Part shown: one piece after another, positions 25,078 through 34,740 of the stretch | Layout of the letters: each line of letters opens with the position of its first letter | How positions within the stretch are numbered: the first letter of the stretch is position 1 | DNA from: Halomicrobium zhouii | GTDB lineage: Archaea > Halobacteriota > Halobacteria > Halobacteriales > Haloarculaceae | Direction: 5' to 3' | DNA length: 64,000 nucleotides | Assembly: GCF_900114435.1 (NCBI RefSeq) | Contig: NZ_FOZK01000004.1 | Coordinates: 62,001-126,000, forward strand | Made by a program: the position numbers and the translations under genes | Notes under the pieces: generated by a model | The model's input: only the letters and a program-made list of their open reading frames with translations | Databases searched by the model: none | What the model was told of the DNA's origin: nothing

Positions 25078-26866
25078 GCGCGACCAGGAGTCGGAATCCG
25101 TCTACTACGACGAGGAAGTCCTCGTCCTCGAAGTACTCTGGCGCTGGCTGCGGTTGGCCATAATCGCATGCATCCCGCCGCTACTGGTCGACCGTGATGC
25201 CCCACCGCTCCAGCGATTCGTCCGATGGCGATTCGTCTACGGTTCGTTTCTCGTCCTCACGGTGACCCTGTTCGGGCCGACGCTTCTCGCCGGGCATCTG
25301 GAGTACCTGCTGTTCGCCCCGGTCTTCCACGTGGCAGTCGGTGGCCTGCTCCTCAGTACGGTCGTCACTGGCTCGGCCCCGGGTGTCTCGTATCCCATCC
25401 TCTCCGACGGGTCGGTGCTCCTGTTGCACGTCCTCGCGCTCGGGCTCGTCGCCGGTGCCGAGTGGACGCGACGGCGACACCCGGCGTGGCTCGGCCTGTC
25501 GAGCCCAGAACTCCACCGGAACGACGACGAGTTCGTCGTCCCGATGGCGGAAGTCGACAATGCAAGCGAACAGGCGCCGGCCGTCCCACGGATGGACCAG
25601 TCGGTGTCGACGGCGTTCATCGGGGAGACGGGGTCGGGAAAGACGTCGGCGATGCAACTCTTCGCCGAGCAGTATCCGAACGACGACGATGTGGCCGTGT
25701 TCGTCCACGATTACGGCGACGACTTCCAGCAGTTCTACGGTGACCGTCTCGCGCACGGGGACAGTGGCGATAACGCCGAGCAGAGCGACGAATCCGACGA
25801 AGCGACCGAGCAGGCAACCGAGCACGTCACCGCCCCCGACGAGACGGGCGAGGTGATGCGCGTGGCAGCGCGGAATAGCGACGTCGTCTGGAACCTCTTT
25901 CGGGACGTCGAGCGGGAACAGGACCTCCGTGAGGTCGCCGGCGCCGTGTTCGGCGAGCCCGACGGAAACGACCCGTTTCACAATCCGGCACTGCAGGTGT
26001 TCGAGGCTGTCCTGGTCTTCCTCTATCGCGAGGCCGCCGCGAGAGACAGGCTCGACAGGCTCGGCCACGACGACGTCGTCCGGTTCGTCAACCAAGAGAT
26101 GGGAGAGTTACACGGTGCGCTCACCTCCTACGACGATCTGGTCGGTGCGGCCTCGCACATCGACCCGGATAGCGGGCGCGGTGCGCCGACAGTGTACTCG
26201 ACGCTCCACGAGCACGTCCGGGACGTCTTCGTCGGCGATTTCGCGGCCCACGGTGAGTTCTCGATCCGCGAGTATCTCGACGACCCAGCGGGCGTACTCG
26301 TCGTCGACTCCTCGACAGGTGACCTGGAAACCTGCGGCCCGATGTTCCGGTTGCTCCTGGACTGGGCGATCAAGCGAGCGATGGCGTCGTCGACGCCAGC
26401 GAACTTCATCCTCGACGAGGTAGACCGGCTGCCCCAGCTCCAGCAGTTGCCGGAACTCGCGGCGCGTGGACGGGCCGAGGGGGCGAGAGCGCTCGTCGGC
26501 GTCCAGACCGTCGGCCAGCTCAAGCATCGGTACGGGGGCGCCTCGTCGGGTGTCCTGGGGAACTGCCCGCAGGGCGTCTACTTCGCACCGGGTGACAGCG
26601 AGACTACTGAGTACATCCTCGACGAAATCGGCGACCATCGCCACGACGTCGCATCGAAGTCAGTCTCCCGGTCGAAGCGAAACCAGCACTCGGAGTTCAA
26701 CAGCCCTCGCTACTCACGATCACGGACGGTCCGAGAAACGGACCGGGCACCGATCCCCTCTGGCGACCTGAAGCAATTCACGGCCGGTGAGTGCATCGTG
26801 AAGTCACCTGGCCACTGGTGGATCGGTCGTATCGAGCAACTCGAGGCCGTTCGCCAGCGCCTATGA
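25067..26866 (+). CDS. Type IV coupling protein (VirD4/TraD-like ATPase)
   Basis: 599 residues from ATG 25067 (MSSERDQESESVYYDEEVL). Three or four N-terminal membrane segments (to about residue 140) precede an ATPase: Walker A FIGETGSGKTSAMQ at about 186-193 and Walker B NFILDEVDRLPQL at about 446. The C-terminal GVQTVGQLKHRYG region matches the sensor part of the VirD4/FtsK/HerA superfamily. It would bring the relaxase-DNA complex to the transfer channel. An acidic insertion with repeated EQA-T units (about 240-260) is unusual. The frame continues further upstream, but only the start inside the relaxase end makes sense. Confidence 0.85.
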   Translation: MSSERDQESESVYYDEEVLVLEVLWRWLRLAIIACIPPLLVDRDAPPLQRFVRWRFVYGSFLVLTVTLFGPTLLAGHLEYLLFAPVFHVAVGGLLLSTVVTGSAPGVSYPILSDGSVLLLHVLALGLVAGAEWTRRRHPAWLGLSSPELHRNDDEFVVPMAEVDNASEQAPAVPRMDQSVSTAFIGETGSGKTSAMQLFAEQYPNDDDVAVFVHDYGDDFQQFYGDRLAHGDSGDNAEQSDESDEATEQATEHVTAPDETGEVMRVAARNSDVVWNLFRDVEREQDLREVAGAVFGEPDGNDPFHNPALQVFEAVLVFLYREAAARDRLDRLGHDDVVRFVNQEMGELHGALTSYDDLVGAASHIDPDSGRGAPTVYSTLHEHVRDVFVGDFAAHGEFSIREYLDDPAGVLVVDSSTGDLETCGPMFRLLLDWAIKRAMASSTPANFILDEVDRLPQLQQLPELAARGRAEGARALVGVQTVGQLKHRYGGASSGVLGNCPQGVYFAPGDSETTEYILDEIGDHRHDVASKSVSRSKRNQHSEFNSPRYSRSRTVRETDRAPIPSGDLKQFTAGECIVKSPGHWWIGRIEQLEAVRQRL

Positions 26867-26905
26867 CGTGGCTAGTAATGATGAATCGACAGGACACCAT
26901 CGGCT

Positions 26906-27502
26906 ATGAACCGACGTGGCTATCTCACCGGTGTCCTCGGCGGACTGGTCGGTAGCACTGGCTGTCTCGGCGGCGGTACGTCTGGCGAGGACAACACCGA
27001 GAGCAAGAAAGCGGGACTGGCTGTGACGAACATCTCGATTATCGAGTACAAGCCGAAAGATTACGAGGACCGACCAAAGATTGCGGGTTCGATCGAGGTA
27101 ACAGTTGAGAACACCGGGTCTGCGCCGCTCACGATCACAGCGCTCCGAATCTCGGGAGACGTACCTCGGCCTCACGACGAGACCCAAACAGGCCGATTCA
27201 CCATCCCCTCACAAGATCTCGTTGACGAGGTAGAACTTGGATCAAAAGAAACGCAAAAGCTCCGGGTGCGCCACGAACCGCTATACTACGTCGATCTCTC
27301 GTCAGAGCAGGGACGAACACAGGAAGAATTAGACGCTTCTACCTGTACTGGTGAAAATCGCGCTGCGACGCTCCATTTCGATACAGAAGAGCAGGGAACC
27401 GTCGATAGAGACATCGAGCTCGTATTCGATGGAGAATCAGTCGAGTTCGATGAGATGGCCCCCGACTATGGATGTACAGACGTCACCGCAATCAAACCGT
27501 GA
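26906..27502 (+). CDS. Twin-arginine lipoprotein in conjugation cluster
   Basis: 198 residues. MNRRGYLTGVLGGLVGSTGC is a Tat-type signal with a lipobox, so the protein is exported and lipid-anchored. The rest is a beta-rich domain (GSIEVTVENTGSAPLTITAL) resembling immunoglobulin-like folds of archaeal surface proteins. Sits 39 bases after the coupling ATPase and may be part of the transfer apparatus, or an unrelated passenger. Confidence 0.65.
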   Translation: MNRRGYLTGVLGGLVGSTGCLGGGTSGEDNTESKKAGLAVTNISIIEYKPKDYEDRPKIAGSIEVTVENTGSAPLTITALRISGDVPRPHDETQTGRFTIPSQDLVDEVELGSKETQKLRVRHEPLYYVDLSSEQGRTQEELDASTCTGENRAATLHFDTEEQGTVDRDIELVFDGESVEFDEMAPDYGCTDVTAIKP

Positions 27503-27597
27503 TGCCGCCGATTGAGAGGGGGCTTGGCCGATATAATACGTGATTAACATATTGTAATTACCGTTTATGAAAGTGAATATAATACAACAGCGGCACT

Positions 27598-28065
27598 ATG
27601 GTAGGAGGAGATCTCCGATTGCAGGTAGCGTTCGATGAGTGGCTGTCATTTGAATCGTATATCCTTCGCTTATCTCTCGTACAGGCTCGGATAGTTGCGA
27701 TATTGGTCATCGGATTGAACGTTGTGGCCGCCCCCGCCATGGCGCAGGGCTCCCCCATCGACGAAGTGGGCGACGCAATGTGCGGAACCGGCATCGGTGA
27801 CCTCGTTGCGTTACTTCTTGCGGCGATTTCCATGTACCTCATTGTCAAGGCCGGGATCCGGGCAACGATGGCCTTCGACAAGCTGGGAGAAGCGCGGTCG
27901 GAAACACAGTTCGAGGGTAAAAAGCAACTCGCCGGTGCCGGCAAAACACTAGGTGGCGCGTTTGTCCCGGTCGCATTCGGCGGGATTCTCGAGGTAGTCG
28001 GGATGAATACGGTCTCGTGTCTTTCGTTCGATATCGGTCTGATGATGAGCTCTCTGCTATTCTAA
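27598..28065 (+). CDS. Candidate VirB2-like pilin/channel subunit
   Basis: 155 residues. A hydrophobic signal ending APAMA-QGSP suggests Sec cleavage, leaving about 100 residues with two membrane helices (DLVALLLAAISMYLIVKAGI and AFVPVAFGGILEVVGM) around a basic loop (FEGKKQLAGAGKT). That size and topology matches VirB2-type pilins. It directly abuts the VirB6-like gene (no spacer). Its own AT-rich promoter (aatataatac) lies just upstream. Function is inferred from architecture and context. Confidence 0.5.
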   Translation: MVGGDLRLQVAFDEWLSFESYILRLSLVQARIVAILVIGLNVVAAPAMAQGSPIDEVGDAMCGTGIGDLVALLLAAISMYLIVKAGIRATMAFDKLGEARSETQFEGKKQLAGAGKTLGGAFVPVAFGGILEVVGMNTVSCLSFDIGLMMSSLLF

Positions 28066-29622
28066 ATGACTGGACGAACGCTGTACAGATGCGGAATTGG
28101 CGTTCTGGTCTGCCTGGCCCTCCTCTCAGCAGTCACGGTGGGGAGTGCTACAGTGCCATCGGCGACTGGTGCAGCCGAGCTAGGTCATGGGGAGCGGCTT
28201 CCGAACCACTGTAGCACGGTCCCGGATCGCTATCCGTGCGAGCCAGGCCATGCAGATGAAAATACAGCGGAAGAGACGCCAAGCGAAGCGGTAAGTGAGC
28301 AGGAAACACCGCCGGAGACCAGTGTGAACGGAACCAGTGATAGCAGTCCGAGTGGCGATACCGCCGATGGAAACGATTCGGCCAGCGTGGATCTACCGAG
28401 TCCACTGAGTATCAAAATCAGCCCACTGAATGCCCGCAAAATGGTCACCAGTGTCGCTCGGGATGGGCAACAAGCGATTCATGATGGCGTGCTTGACGCT
28501 ATTGACAACGCCAACGCGTACCTCTTCTCCCTCCCGGCGCCGGGCCAGCCAGACGATCCGGCGTCGTGGGCCGATCCGGAACGGGGCTGGTGGAGTGGAG
28601 TGATGGAGTCGTACTGGATCCTCTCGTTCATCGCGATCCTCACGCTGATCCCGTGGACGATGCTCGCGATGGGGCAGGACGCTCGCCGGCGGCGGTCGAC
28701 GTTCCGTCGACTGGCGATCGGGGCCGCGTTGATCCTTACCGGGCCCGTCGTGATGCCCCTGGGCTATCACATCGGGTCCGTCTTCGCACAGGCGATCGCC
28801 CCGAGCGGGACGGAGTTCCTCCAGACGCCAGGCAACGTCGCACGGCTGGGGATCGGGATAGGGATGGCGTTGCTCATCGCGTACGTCAATCTGGCTGCAG
28901 TGTTGTTCGCGCTGCTGGCGTACTACACGCTGTTCGTGGTCGCGTTCTTCGTGGCTGCTCTGTGGCCGCTATACTGGGCACTGTACGCGGCGCCGTTCCG
29001 GACGTTACAGACGGCGGGGTCGGTCGGCATCGGCGCGTACATGACGCTCCCGCTGATCCTCGTGGCCCAGACCGCTATCCTGCGGGTCCTGTTCGCCCTG
29101 CCACTGGAGGGGTTAGACATCGTCACGACGGTCATCGTGACCGTCGGTGGGCTGTTCGTCGCGTTCTTCGTCCTCCCGAGGGTTCTGTTCGATCGGCTGG
29201 CGCCGCGGGCGGTCGCGGCGCTCACGCGGTCGATCGACCAGCGGACGGTCGACCGGGTCAAACAGAAACGCAAGCGGATCGCGAAGGGGCTCCGTCAACA
29301 GTACCGGCAGGCCCGCCCCGGCGTCCCGTCAGGAGTACGGGACATCCCGACGCGCGTCGGCGGTTCGGCGACGAACGGCACCGTCGGCGTACCGACCAGT
29401 CGGCAACTCCCGGAGAAACGCACACCCCGACTTCCGGAGAAACAGACACCCCGACTCCCGGGAGGCGAGACGCCGGAACTGCCCGGTGAACGGACGCCGC
29501 GACTCCCCGCGAAGAAGCCGGCCGACCGGTCGAACGACGAGGCGCGTCGCCTCGCACGGCAACGCCGGCGAAAACAGCGTCGCATCGAACACGCAACCGA
29601 TCCAGACCGTTTCTCGAACTAA
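28066..29622 (+). CDS. VirB6-like polytopic membrane protein
   Basis: 518 residues. A signal-like N terminus is followed by a disordered acidic ectodomain (to about 120), then six or more membrane helices between about 185 and 390 (YWILSFIAILTLIPWTMLAM, IGMALLIAYVNLAAVLFALL, FVVAFFVAALWPLYWALYA). The basic C-terminal tail carries four 8-residue repeats: RTPRLPEK, QTPRLPGG, ETPELPGE, RTPRLPAK. Position between the pilin candidate and VirB4 suggests the inner-membrane channel of an archaeal type IV secretion-like apparatus. Confidence 0.65.
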   Translation: MTGRTLYRCGIGVLVCLALLSAVTVGSATVPSATGAAELGHGERLPNHCSTVPDRYPCEPGHADENTAEETPSEAVSEQETPPETSVNGTSDSSPSGDTADGNDSASVDLPSPLSIKISPLNARKMVTSVARDGQQAIHDGVLDAIDNANAYLFSLPAPGQPDDPASWADPERGWWSGVMESYWILSFIAILTLIPWTMLAMGQDARRRRSTFRRLAIGAALILTGPVVMPLGYHIGSVFAQAIAPSGTEFLQTPGNVARLGIGIGMALLIAYVNLAAVLFALLAYYTLFVVAFFVAALWPLYWALYAAPFRTLQTAGSVGIGAYMTLPLILVAQTAILRVLFALPLEGLDIVTTVIVTVGGLFVAFFVLPRVLFDRLAPRAVAALTRSIDQRTVDRVKQKRKRIAKGLRQQYRQARPGVPSGVRDIPTRVGGSATNGTVGVPTSRQLPEKRTPRLPEKQTPRLPGGETPELPGERTPRLPAKKPADRSNDEARRLARQRRRKQRRIEHATDPDRFSN

Positions 29623-29624
29623 CA

Positions 29625-32600
29625 ATGCCGCAGACAGACAGTCGCGATCCGACACAGCTCATTCCGCCGTCCGTGAACACGCACATCGAGTGGTATCGTG
29701 GGGTGACGACGCAGGACCTCCTCCTGTTCGTTCCGGCCGGATTGCTGGCCGTCGTCGCACTTGGGGCGCTCTACCTGGGGGCGACGACGCTGGCCTGGGT
29801 GGCTGGGCTACTGGCCCTTGCGAGCGCGTTCCTCGCCATGGTGGGAAAGCTTACGACGAAGTGGTATACCAGTCCCCGGGAGCGAGTGCGCGACGGGCTT
29901 TCCTATGTGCGACGACAGCGGCGGTACCCGTGGGGGCCGGACGAGACGGTCGACGTCCACGGCGTGCGGCGGCTCGACGACGGCATCGCCGAGATGCAGG
30001 ACGGGCGGCTGGTTGGACTCGTCCGCGTCGATCCGACGAACACGGCGATGATGGAACAGTCGACGAAGGAGCAGCTGGCGTCGCAACTGGGCTCGGTCGT
30101 CGACGAGGAGATCAAGGCCTTCGACTTCAAACTGTTCGCGACGACGACCGAGACGGACCCCGAGCGCCTCACCAGCGAGTTCGCCAGCCGACGGGACGGC
30201 GACCTCGACGACCTGGACGACGACCGCGACGTCGCGCTCAGGAAACGCACCCATCTGGCGGACTTGGTCGCTTGGCGGGCCGACAATCACTCGGTGTGGG
30301 AGGCGACGGACTGGACGTTCTACGTCGCCGTTCCGGTGTCACCGTCGGTGCTCCGCCACGACGTAAGCATGTGGAAACTGCTGCTACCGTTCGCGAATCC
30401 CGAGAACGAGCGGTCCGACGGCGAACTGGAGGGGGAACTCCGACAACGTATCGACCAGGTCGTCAACGGGCTCGCGGGTATCGACGGGCTCGACGCCGAA
30501 CGGGTCGCCGCCGAGGAGCAGGCCGACCTGCTGGCACGGTTCTGGACCGACAGAGAGATCACCGACGATCTTCGCGACAGCCTCGACCGTGAGGAGAGCC
30601 GCGACAACGCGGCGGTGACGCCGGCCGAACAGGCGTTTCGACCGTCACATCTCGACGAACACCAGGGATTCGTCGAGCTCAACGGTGAGTACGTGCGCAC
30701 GTTCTGGATCGCCTCGTGGCCCGTCGAGCCACAGGGACTCTTCCTCCAGAACCTCGTCTCGCTGCGAGGCGTCGACGTCGACCTCTGCATCCACGTCCGA
30801 AGCGAGGACAAGAAGCGGAAGATCACCCAGTTGGAACACCAGATCGCGGACATCCAGTCCGAAGGGATGGAGCGAGAGCGGAACGCCGACGTCAGCGCGG
30901 TCGACGTCGACCGCGACGTCGACGCCCACATCACGTATCGCGAACTGCTCCAGGAGACGCCGACCCAGCCATGGCAGATTTCGGGATACGTCACGGTGCG
31001 GGCGGATTCCCGGGATGCTGCCGAGCGTGCCGAGGGGGCCGTTGAAGGATTTGCGTCGGTCGACGCGGCCCAGCGCGTTGCCCTCGACGATGCGGCCGAT
31101 AAGGTCCGTGATCGAGCCGAAGCGAATCCCGCTGACCTGACCGTCATCCCACCGTCGAAGAACCAGCTCGCTGCGCTTCGGGCCAGCTCACCAGTCGGCC
31201 GGGATCACTACCAGGAGCAGACAGTCGAAGACAAGACCCGATCGGTGCCCGGTGGGGCCATCGGCGCGATGTTCCCCTTCGGCCACGTCACTATCGAGGA
31301 GGAGGGCGGGATGGAGTGGGGCCGCAACGAGCAGAACGGAACGGCGATCAAGGCCGACCCCTTCGACCGCGGCGTCGCCCCGCACATGATGACGATCGGG
31401 CAGTCCCGCTCGGGGAAGACCTACGGCTGCTCGAAGGCGGCGGCCCGGTGGTTCATGGAGAGCGACGAGCACACGCTCATCGTCTGCGATACGCAGGCCG
31501 GGTTCGAGGGACTGACCGAGCAGCTCGGCGGCCGTCACTACGTCGTCGACGGCTCGAAGACGATCAACCCGCTCGACATCCAGCCGGTGCCAGAGTACGT
31601 CCGCGAGAGCGTCGGGCAGGTCAACCCCTACCAGATGAAGGTCAACGAGGCGACGCAGTTCTTCGCGGGCGTCCTGAAATCCCAGGGCGTCGACCCCGGC
31701 TCGTACACGTCGACTATCGAAGAGGGGCTCGAAGAGACCTACGCACGCTTCGACATTTATCCCGAGGACCTCGACAGCCACGCGAACGAGAGCCCGACGG
31801 TCGCGGACTTCCTGGAGACGCTCGAAGACATCCTCGAACACCCGGGCGAGTACACCCACACGAATCACGAGCGGGAAATCGAGCGCAAGGTTGCCCGGGT
31901 GTCGGACCTGCTCGACAAACTCTCGGGGTTCAAACCCAGCGGGAAGTACAGCTATCTCGTCGGGCAGACCGAAGAGAGCCTGACCGACTCGGATCTGGAC
32001 ATGGCGTATTTGGACCTTCGCCAGTTCCGCGGGTCGTCGGACGCCGAGAAATCAGTCATGTTGCAACTGATGCTCGGTCAGGTCTACGAGAAGGTCAAAC
32101 GCTCCCGGCAGAAGGTCGTCTTCCTCATCGACGAGGCACACGTCCTCCTCCACAGTGAGCGGATGGTCACCTGGCTCCAGAAGGCGGCACGGGAGTGGGC
32201 ACGCTACGACGCGGCGCTGTGGTTCGTCAGCCAGAGTCCGCGGGAGTTCCTGTCGTCGATGCAGGGCCACGGTGCGGCCGAAGAGAGTCACCGCCGCACC
32301 ATCGTCGACCAGTGCTCGACGATCCAGTGCTATCGAACGCCAAGCGTCGAACCGGAGATTCTGCGGGAACTCGGGCTGAACAGCACCCAGATCCAGTTCG
32401 TCAAGCGAAAGGCGACGCCGGGGAAGGCCGCTGCGGGACACTCGGAGTGCCTGATCAAACTCGACGACTACCAGTCGTGGATACCGACGTACGTCGAGGC
32501 GTCACCGTTCGAGGACACCGTCCTCCAGTACAGCCGCCGTGAACACGGGGATTACAGCGAATACGTCGAGCACGTTTTGGGAGGAGATTCTGAGGGGAGT

Positions 32601-32720
32601 CCGACAGTCACAGGGACTAATGATCGGATACCCGACCAGCGACAGCATACATCAAACGGGAAAAGTGATACTGAACGCAGGGGGCCTGAGTCAGATAGTA
32701 GGAACCCCACACAGCCATAG
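29625..32720 (+). CDS. VirB4-like conjugation ATPase
   Basis: 1,031 residues. Two N-terminal membrane segments (LLLFVPAGLLAVVALGALYL and LAWVAGLLALASAFLAM) are followed by a long linker and a HerA/FtsK-type ATPase: Walker A MMTIGQSRSGKTYG (about 590-598) and Walker B VVFLIDEAHVLL (about 830-838). Sensor-like DAALWFVSQSPREFL follows. VirB4 energises pilus assembly and substrate transfer. Its start lies three bases after the stop of the upstream gene. The C-terminal 40 residues are polar and probably disordered. Confidence 0.88.
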   Translation: MPQTDSRDPTQLIPPSVNTHIEWYRGVTTQDLLLFVPAGLLAVVALGALYLGATTLAWVAGLLALASAFLAMVGKLTTKWYTSPRERVRDGLSYVRRQRRYPWGPDETVDVHGVRRLDDGIAEMQDGRLVGLVRVDPTNTAMMEQSTKEQLASQLGSVVDEEIKAFDFKLFATTTETDPERLTSEFASRRDGDLDDLDDDRDVALRKRTHLADLVAWRADNHSVWEATDWTFYVAVPVSPSVLRHDVSMWKLLLPFANPENERSDGELEGELRQRIDQVVNGLAGIDGLDAERVAAEEQADLLARFWTDREITDDLRDSLDREESRDNAAVTPAEQAFRPSHLDEHQGFVELNGEYVRTFWIASWPVEPQGLFLQNLVSLRGVDVDLCIHVRSEDKKRKITQLEHQIADIQSEGMERERNADVSAVDVDRDVDAHITYRELLQETPTQPWQISGYVTVRADSRDAAERAEGAVEGFASVDAAQRVALDDAADKVRDRAEANPADLTVIPPSKNQLAALRASSPVGRDHYQEQTVEDKTRSVPGGAIGAMFPFGHVTIEEEGGMEWGRNEQNGTAIKADPFDRGVAPHMMTIGQSRSGKTYGCSKAAARWFMESDEHTLIVCDTQAGFEGLTEQLGGRHYVVDGSKTINPLDIQPVPEYVRESVGQVNPYQMKVNEATQFFAGVLKSQGVDPGSYTSTIEEGLEETYARFDIYPEDLDSHANESPTVADFLETLEDILEHPGEYTHTNHEREIERKVARVSDLLDKLSGFKPSGKYSYLVGQTEESLTDSDLDMAYLDLRQFRGSSDAEKSVMLQLMLGQVYEKVKRSRQKVVFLIDEAHVLLHSERMVTWLQKAAREWARYDAALWFVSQSPREFLSSMQGHGAAEESHRRTIVDQCSTIQCYRTPSVEPEILRELGLNSTQIQFVKRKATPGKAAAGHSECLIKLDDYQSWIPTYVEASPFEDTVLQYSRREHGDYSEYVEHVLGGDSEGSPTVTGTNDRIPDQRQHTSNGKSDTERRGPESDSRNPTQP

Positions 32721-32796
32721 CAATGGAGAGATCGATTAGCCGCATGAAACAGTCCATTGAAAACGTTGTCGAGTACCGCACCGAGAGGTGATTGTT

Positions 32797-33024
32797 CTAC
32801 CTGCAGTTCGAGGACATGGAATGGTAACCCATCTGTACTAGTTCTTCGAGCACGTCCTCGGGATACCAGAGCGCAGCGCGGTACACCGCCTTGTGCACCT
32901 CGAACTTCAGGAGGTCCCGGCCGAGCGAAGGCTCGAGGTCAGTGATCGGGTCCCGTTCGCCGTCGGCGACGTCGTCGTGGACGAAGAAGGTCAGTCGCTC
33001 GTCGCTGTCGGTGATCGCGTACAC
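32797..33024 (-). pseudogene. Truncated copy of the ParA-partner protein
   Basis: 75 residues nearly identical in pattern to the C terminus of the gene at 34,135-34,740: ERLTFFVHDDVADGERD, ITDLEPSLGRDLLKFEVHKA, VYRAALWYPEDVLEELVQMG. The N-terminal acidic region is absent. It is either a fossil of a second partition locus or a duplication. No parA lies next to it. Confidence 0.65.
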
Positions 33025-33143
33025 ATCACGCGGGAGAGACGAACGTGACAGAGGCCACGTCCGTCAGGCGCGGCATTACCCGAAGCGAAAAGCGATCGAC
33101 GGTGACCTTCAGCCCGAAGTCGGGTCGTCCTCGTGGAACCGAG

Positions 33144-33875
33144 TCAGGCCGACCGTGCGAAGACGATGAACAGCGCCAGGCCGACACCGGCCAGGAGGGC
33201 GAGCATCGAATGGTCCGTCTCGTAGGACTGTGCTTCGGGGAGCAGATGGGCCGCAGAGACGTAGATCAGCACGCCCGAGACGAATCCGAGCATGAGGCCC
33301 AGGTCGCTTCGACCGAGCCTGCTCACCAGTGGGTAGGCGACGAAGGCGCCGATCGGTGTCGTCAACGCCGCGATGACGAACGCATACATCGCTGCCGTTC
33401 GTTCCGTCACGTTCCCTTTCAGCAAGACGAGATACGTGATGACCCCTTCGGCGAATTCGTGGACGACCAGCCCGGTACCGGCCAGAACCCCTGTCAGGAG
33501 TGAAATGTTGAACGTGACGGTGTAGACGACGCCGTCGACCAGGGAGTGGATCCCGATGCCCTCTGCCGCCGTCACCCCGAACGCGAGCGGCTCCTCCCCG
33601 GTGCGATGTCTGATCACCTGGTTGGAGAGATACATGAAGAGGAAGCCGGTCAGGGCGGTGAACCCTGCAGCAGCGTTGTTCGCGACCGCGTGCGGGAGGG
33701 CGTGGATCAGCGGCGTCGTGATGAGGATCCCCGCGGCAAAGCACATGAGATACGGGAGCGACCGTTCCGCCCACTCCCGGTGTCGAGATATCGTGACGAT
33801 GCCCGCGCCGTTTACCAGTACGGCGACGATGGCGAACGCTGCAATCCAGTAGAACGTCCCTGGCAACGCTACCAT
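33144..33875 (-). CDS. ZIP-family metal transporter
   Basis: 243 residues with eight predicted membrane helices. The metal site signatures are HSLVDGVVYTV in helix IV and VVHEFAEGVITYLV in helix V, where His and Glu bind zinc or another divalent ion. Imports metal into the cytoplasm or moves it by gradient. Stands alone between plasmid genes. Confidence 0.87.
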   Translation of the reverse strand: MVALPGTFYWIAAFAIVAVLVNGAGIVTISRHREWAERSLPYLMCFAAGILITTPLIHALPHAVANNAAAGFTALTGFLFMYLSNQVIRHRTGEEPLAFGVTAAEGIGIHSLVDGVVYTVTFNISLLTGVLAGTGLVVHEFAEGVITYLVLLKGNVTERTAAMYAFVIAALTTPIGAFVAYPLVSRLGRSDLGLMLGFVSGVLIYVSAAHLLPEAQSYETDHSMLALLAGVGLALFIVFARSA

Positions 33876-34134
33876 CGCCGATTCTCGTTTCCGTTCGGCC
33901 TCGACCGCTCACGTTCGGTCACGAGAAGAGACGTCCGGTCTGCCAGTCCGGGTCTCGCTGACTTTCCCATGTGGCACCTACTGCCGTTAAATATTAAAAA
34001 CGACGTCCGTCCGACTGGCACCGACTCGACTCTGGCTCACCGTTCAGTTAACCATCTCTCGATATATCGACATGGAGTATAGTCAGCGAACAAACTTGAT
34101 CTGGGGTGAACAGGGGTCGTCTGTGACTAGCGAC

Positions 34135-34740
34135 CTACTCCTCGTCGGCCGAGTAGCCCATCGCCAGCAGTTCTTCGAGCACGGCCTCGGGGTTCCGGAG
34201 CGCGGCGCGGTACACCGCTTCGCGGACGTCGAACTTCGGGAGGTCCCGGCCGAGCGCGGTCTCCAGGTCGGTGATCAGGTCCCGTTCACCGTCGGCGACG
34301 TCGTCGTGGACGAAGAAGGTCAGGCGCTCGTCGCGCTCGAACTGGACCGACTTGTCCTGGATGGCCCTGCGGACGATGTAGGGCTGTCCCCCGGACGACG
34401 ACCCGACGTCGACCGACGACGCGTCGAGGGCAGGTCCGGCGTCGCCTGCGGACGAGTCCGAGGGCTCGGTCGACGAGCCAGCCGTCGCCGACGGGGAAGA
34501 CGTCGACGCCGCCGACGATTCGGAGTCCGCGTCGCGGTCGGATTCTACACTCGATCCGGTATCAGTCCTGTCGGGCGTCTCCGATTGCTGCTCTGACGTC
34601 CGGTCGGTGCCGGCCCCGGTGCTGGAGTCGTCGGTTTCGGAATCGCCGGTCGCAGTAGCCGGAGCGTCGTCCGCCTCGTCGTCTTCGTCCCCGTCGTCGC
34701 CCCAGAGGTCGTCGCCGGACCCCGATTTCAGGCCCGTCAT
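34135..34740 (-). CDS. ParA-partner protein of haloarchaeal plasmids
   Basis: 201 residues. The first 115 are a strongly acidic, Ser/Thr-rich low-complexity region; the C-terminal 80 (RRAIQDKSVQFERDERLTFF, VHDDVADGERDLITDLETAL, KFDVREAVYRAALRNPEAVL) are helical and conserved with the fragment at 32,797. It overlaps parA by 4 bases (ATGA) and is thus co-translated. In haloarchaea this gene usually follows ParA; a ParB-like adaptor role is inferred, not known. Confidence 0.65.
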   Translation of the reverse strand: MTGLKSGSGDDLWGDDGDEDDEADDAPATATGDSETDDSSTGAGTDRTSEQQSETPDRTDTGSSVESDRDADSESSAASTSSPSATAGSSTEPSDSSAGDAGPALDASSVDVGSSSGGQPYIVRRAIQDKSVQFERDERLTFFVHDDVADGERDLITDLETALGRDLPKFDVREAVYRAALRNPEAVLEELLAMGYSADEE

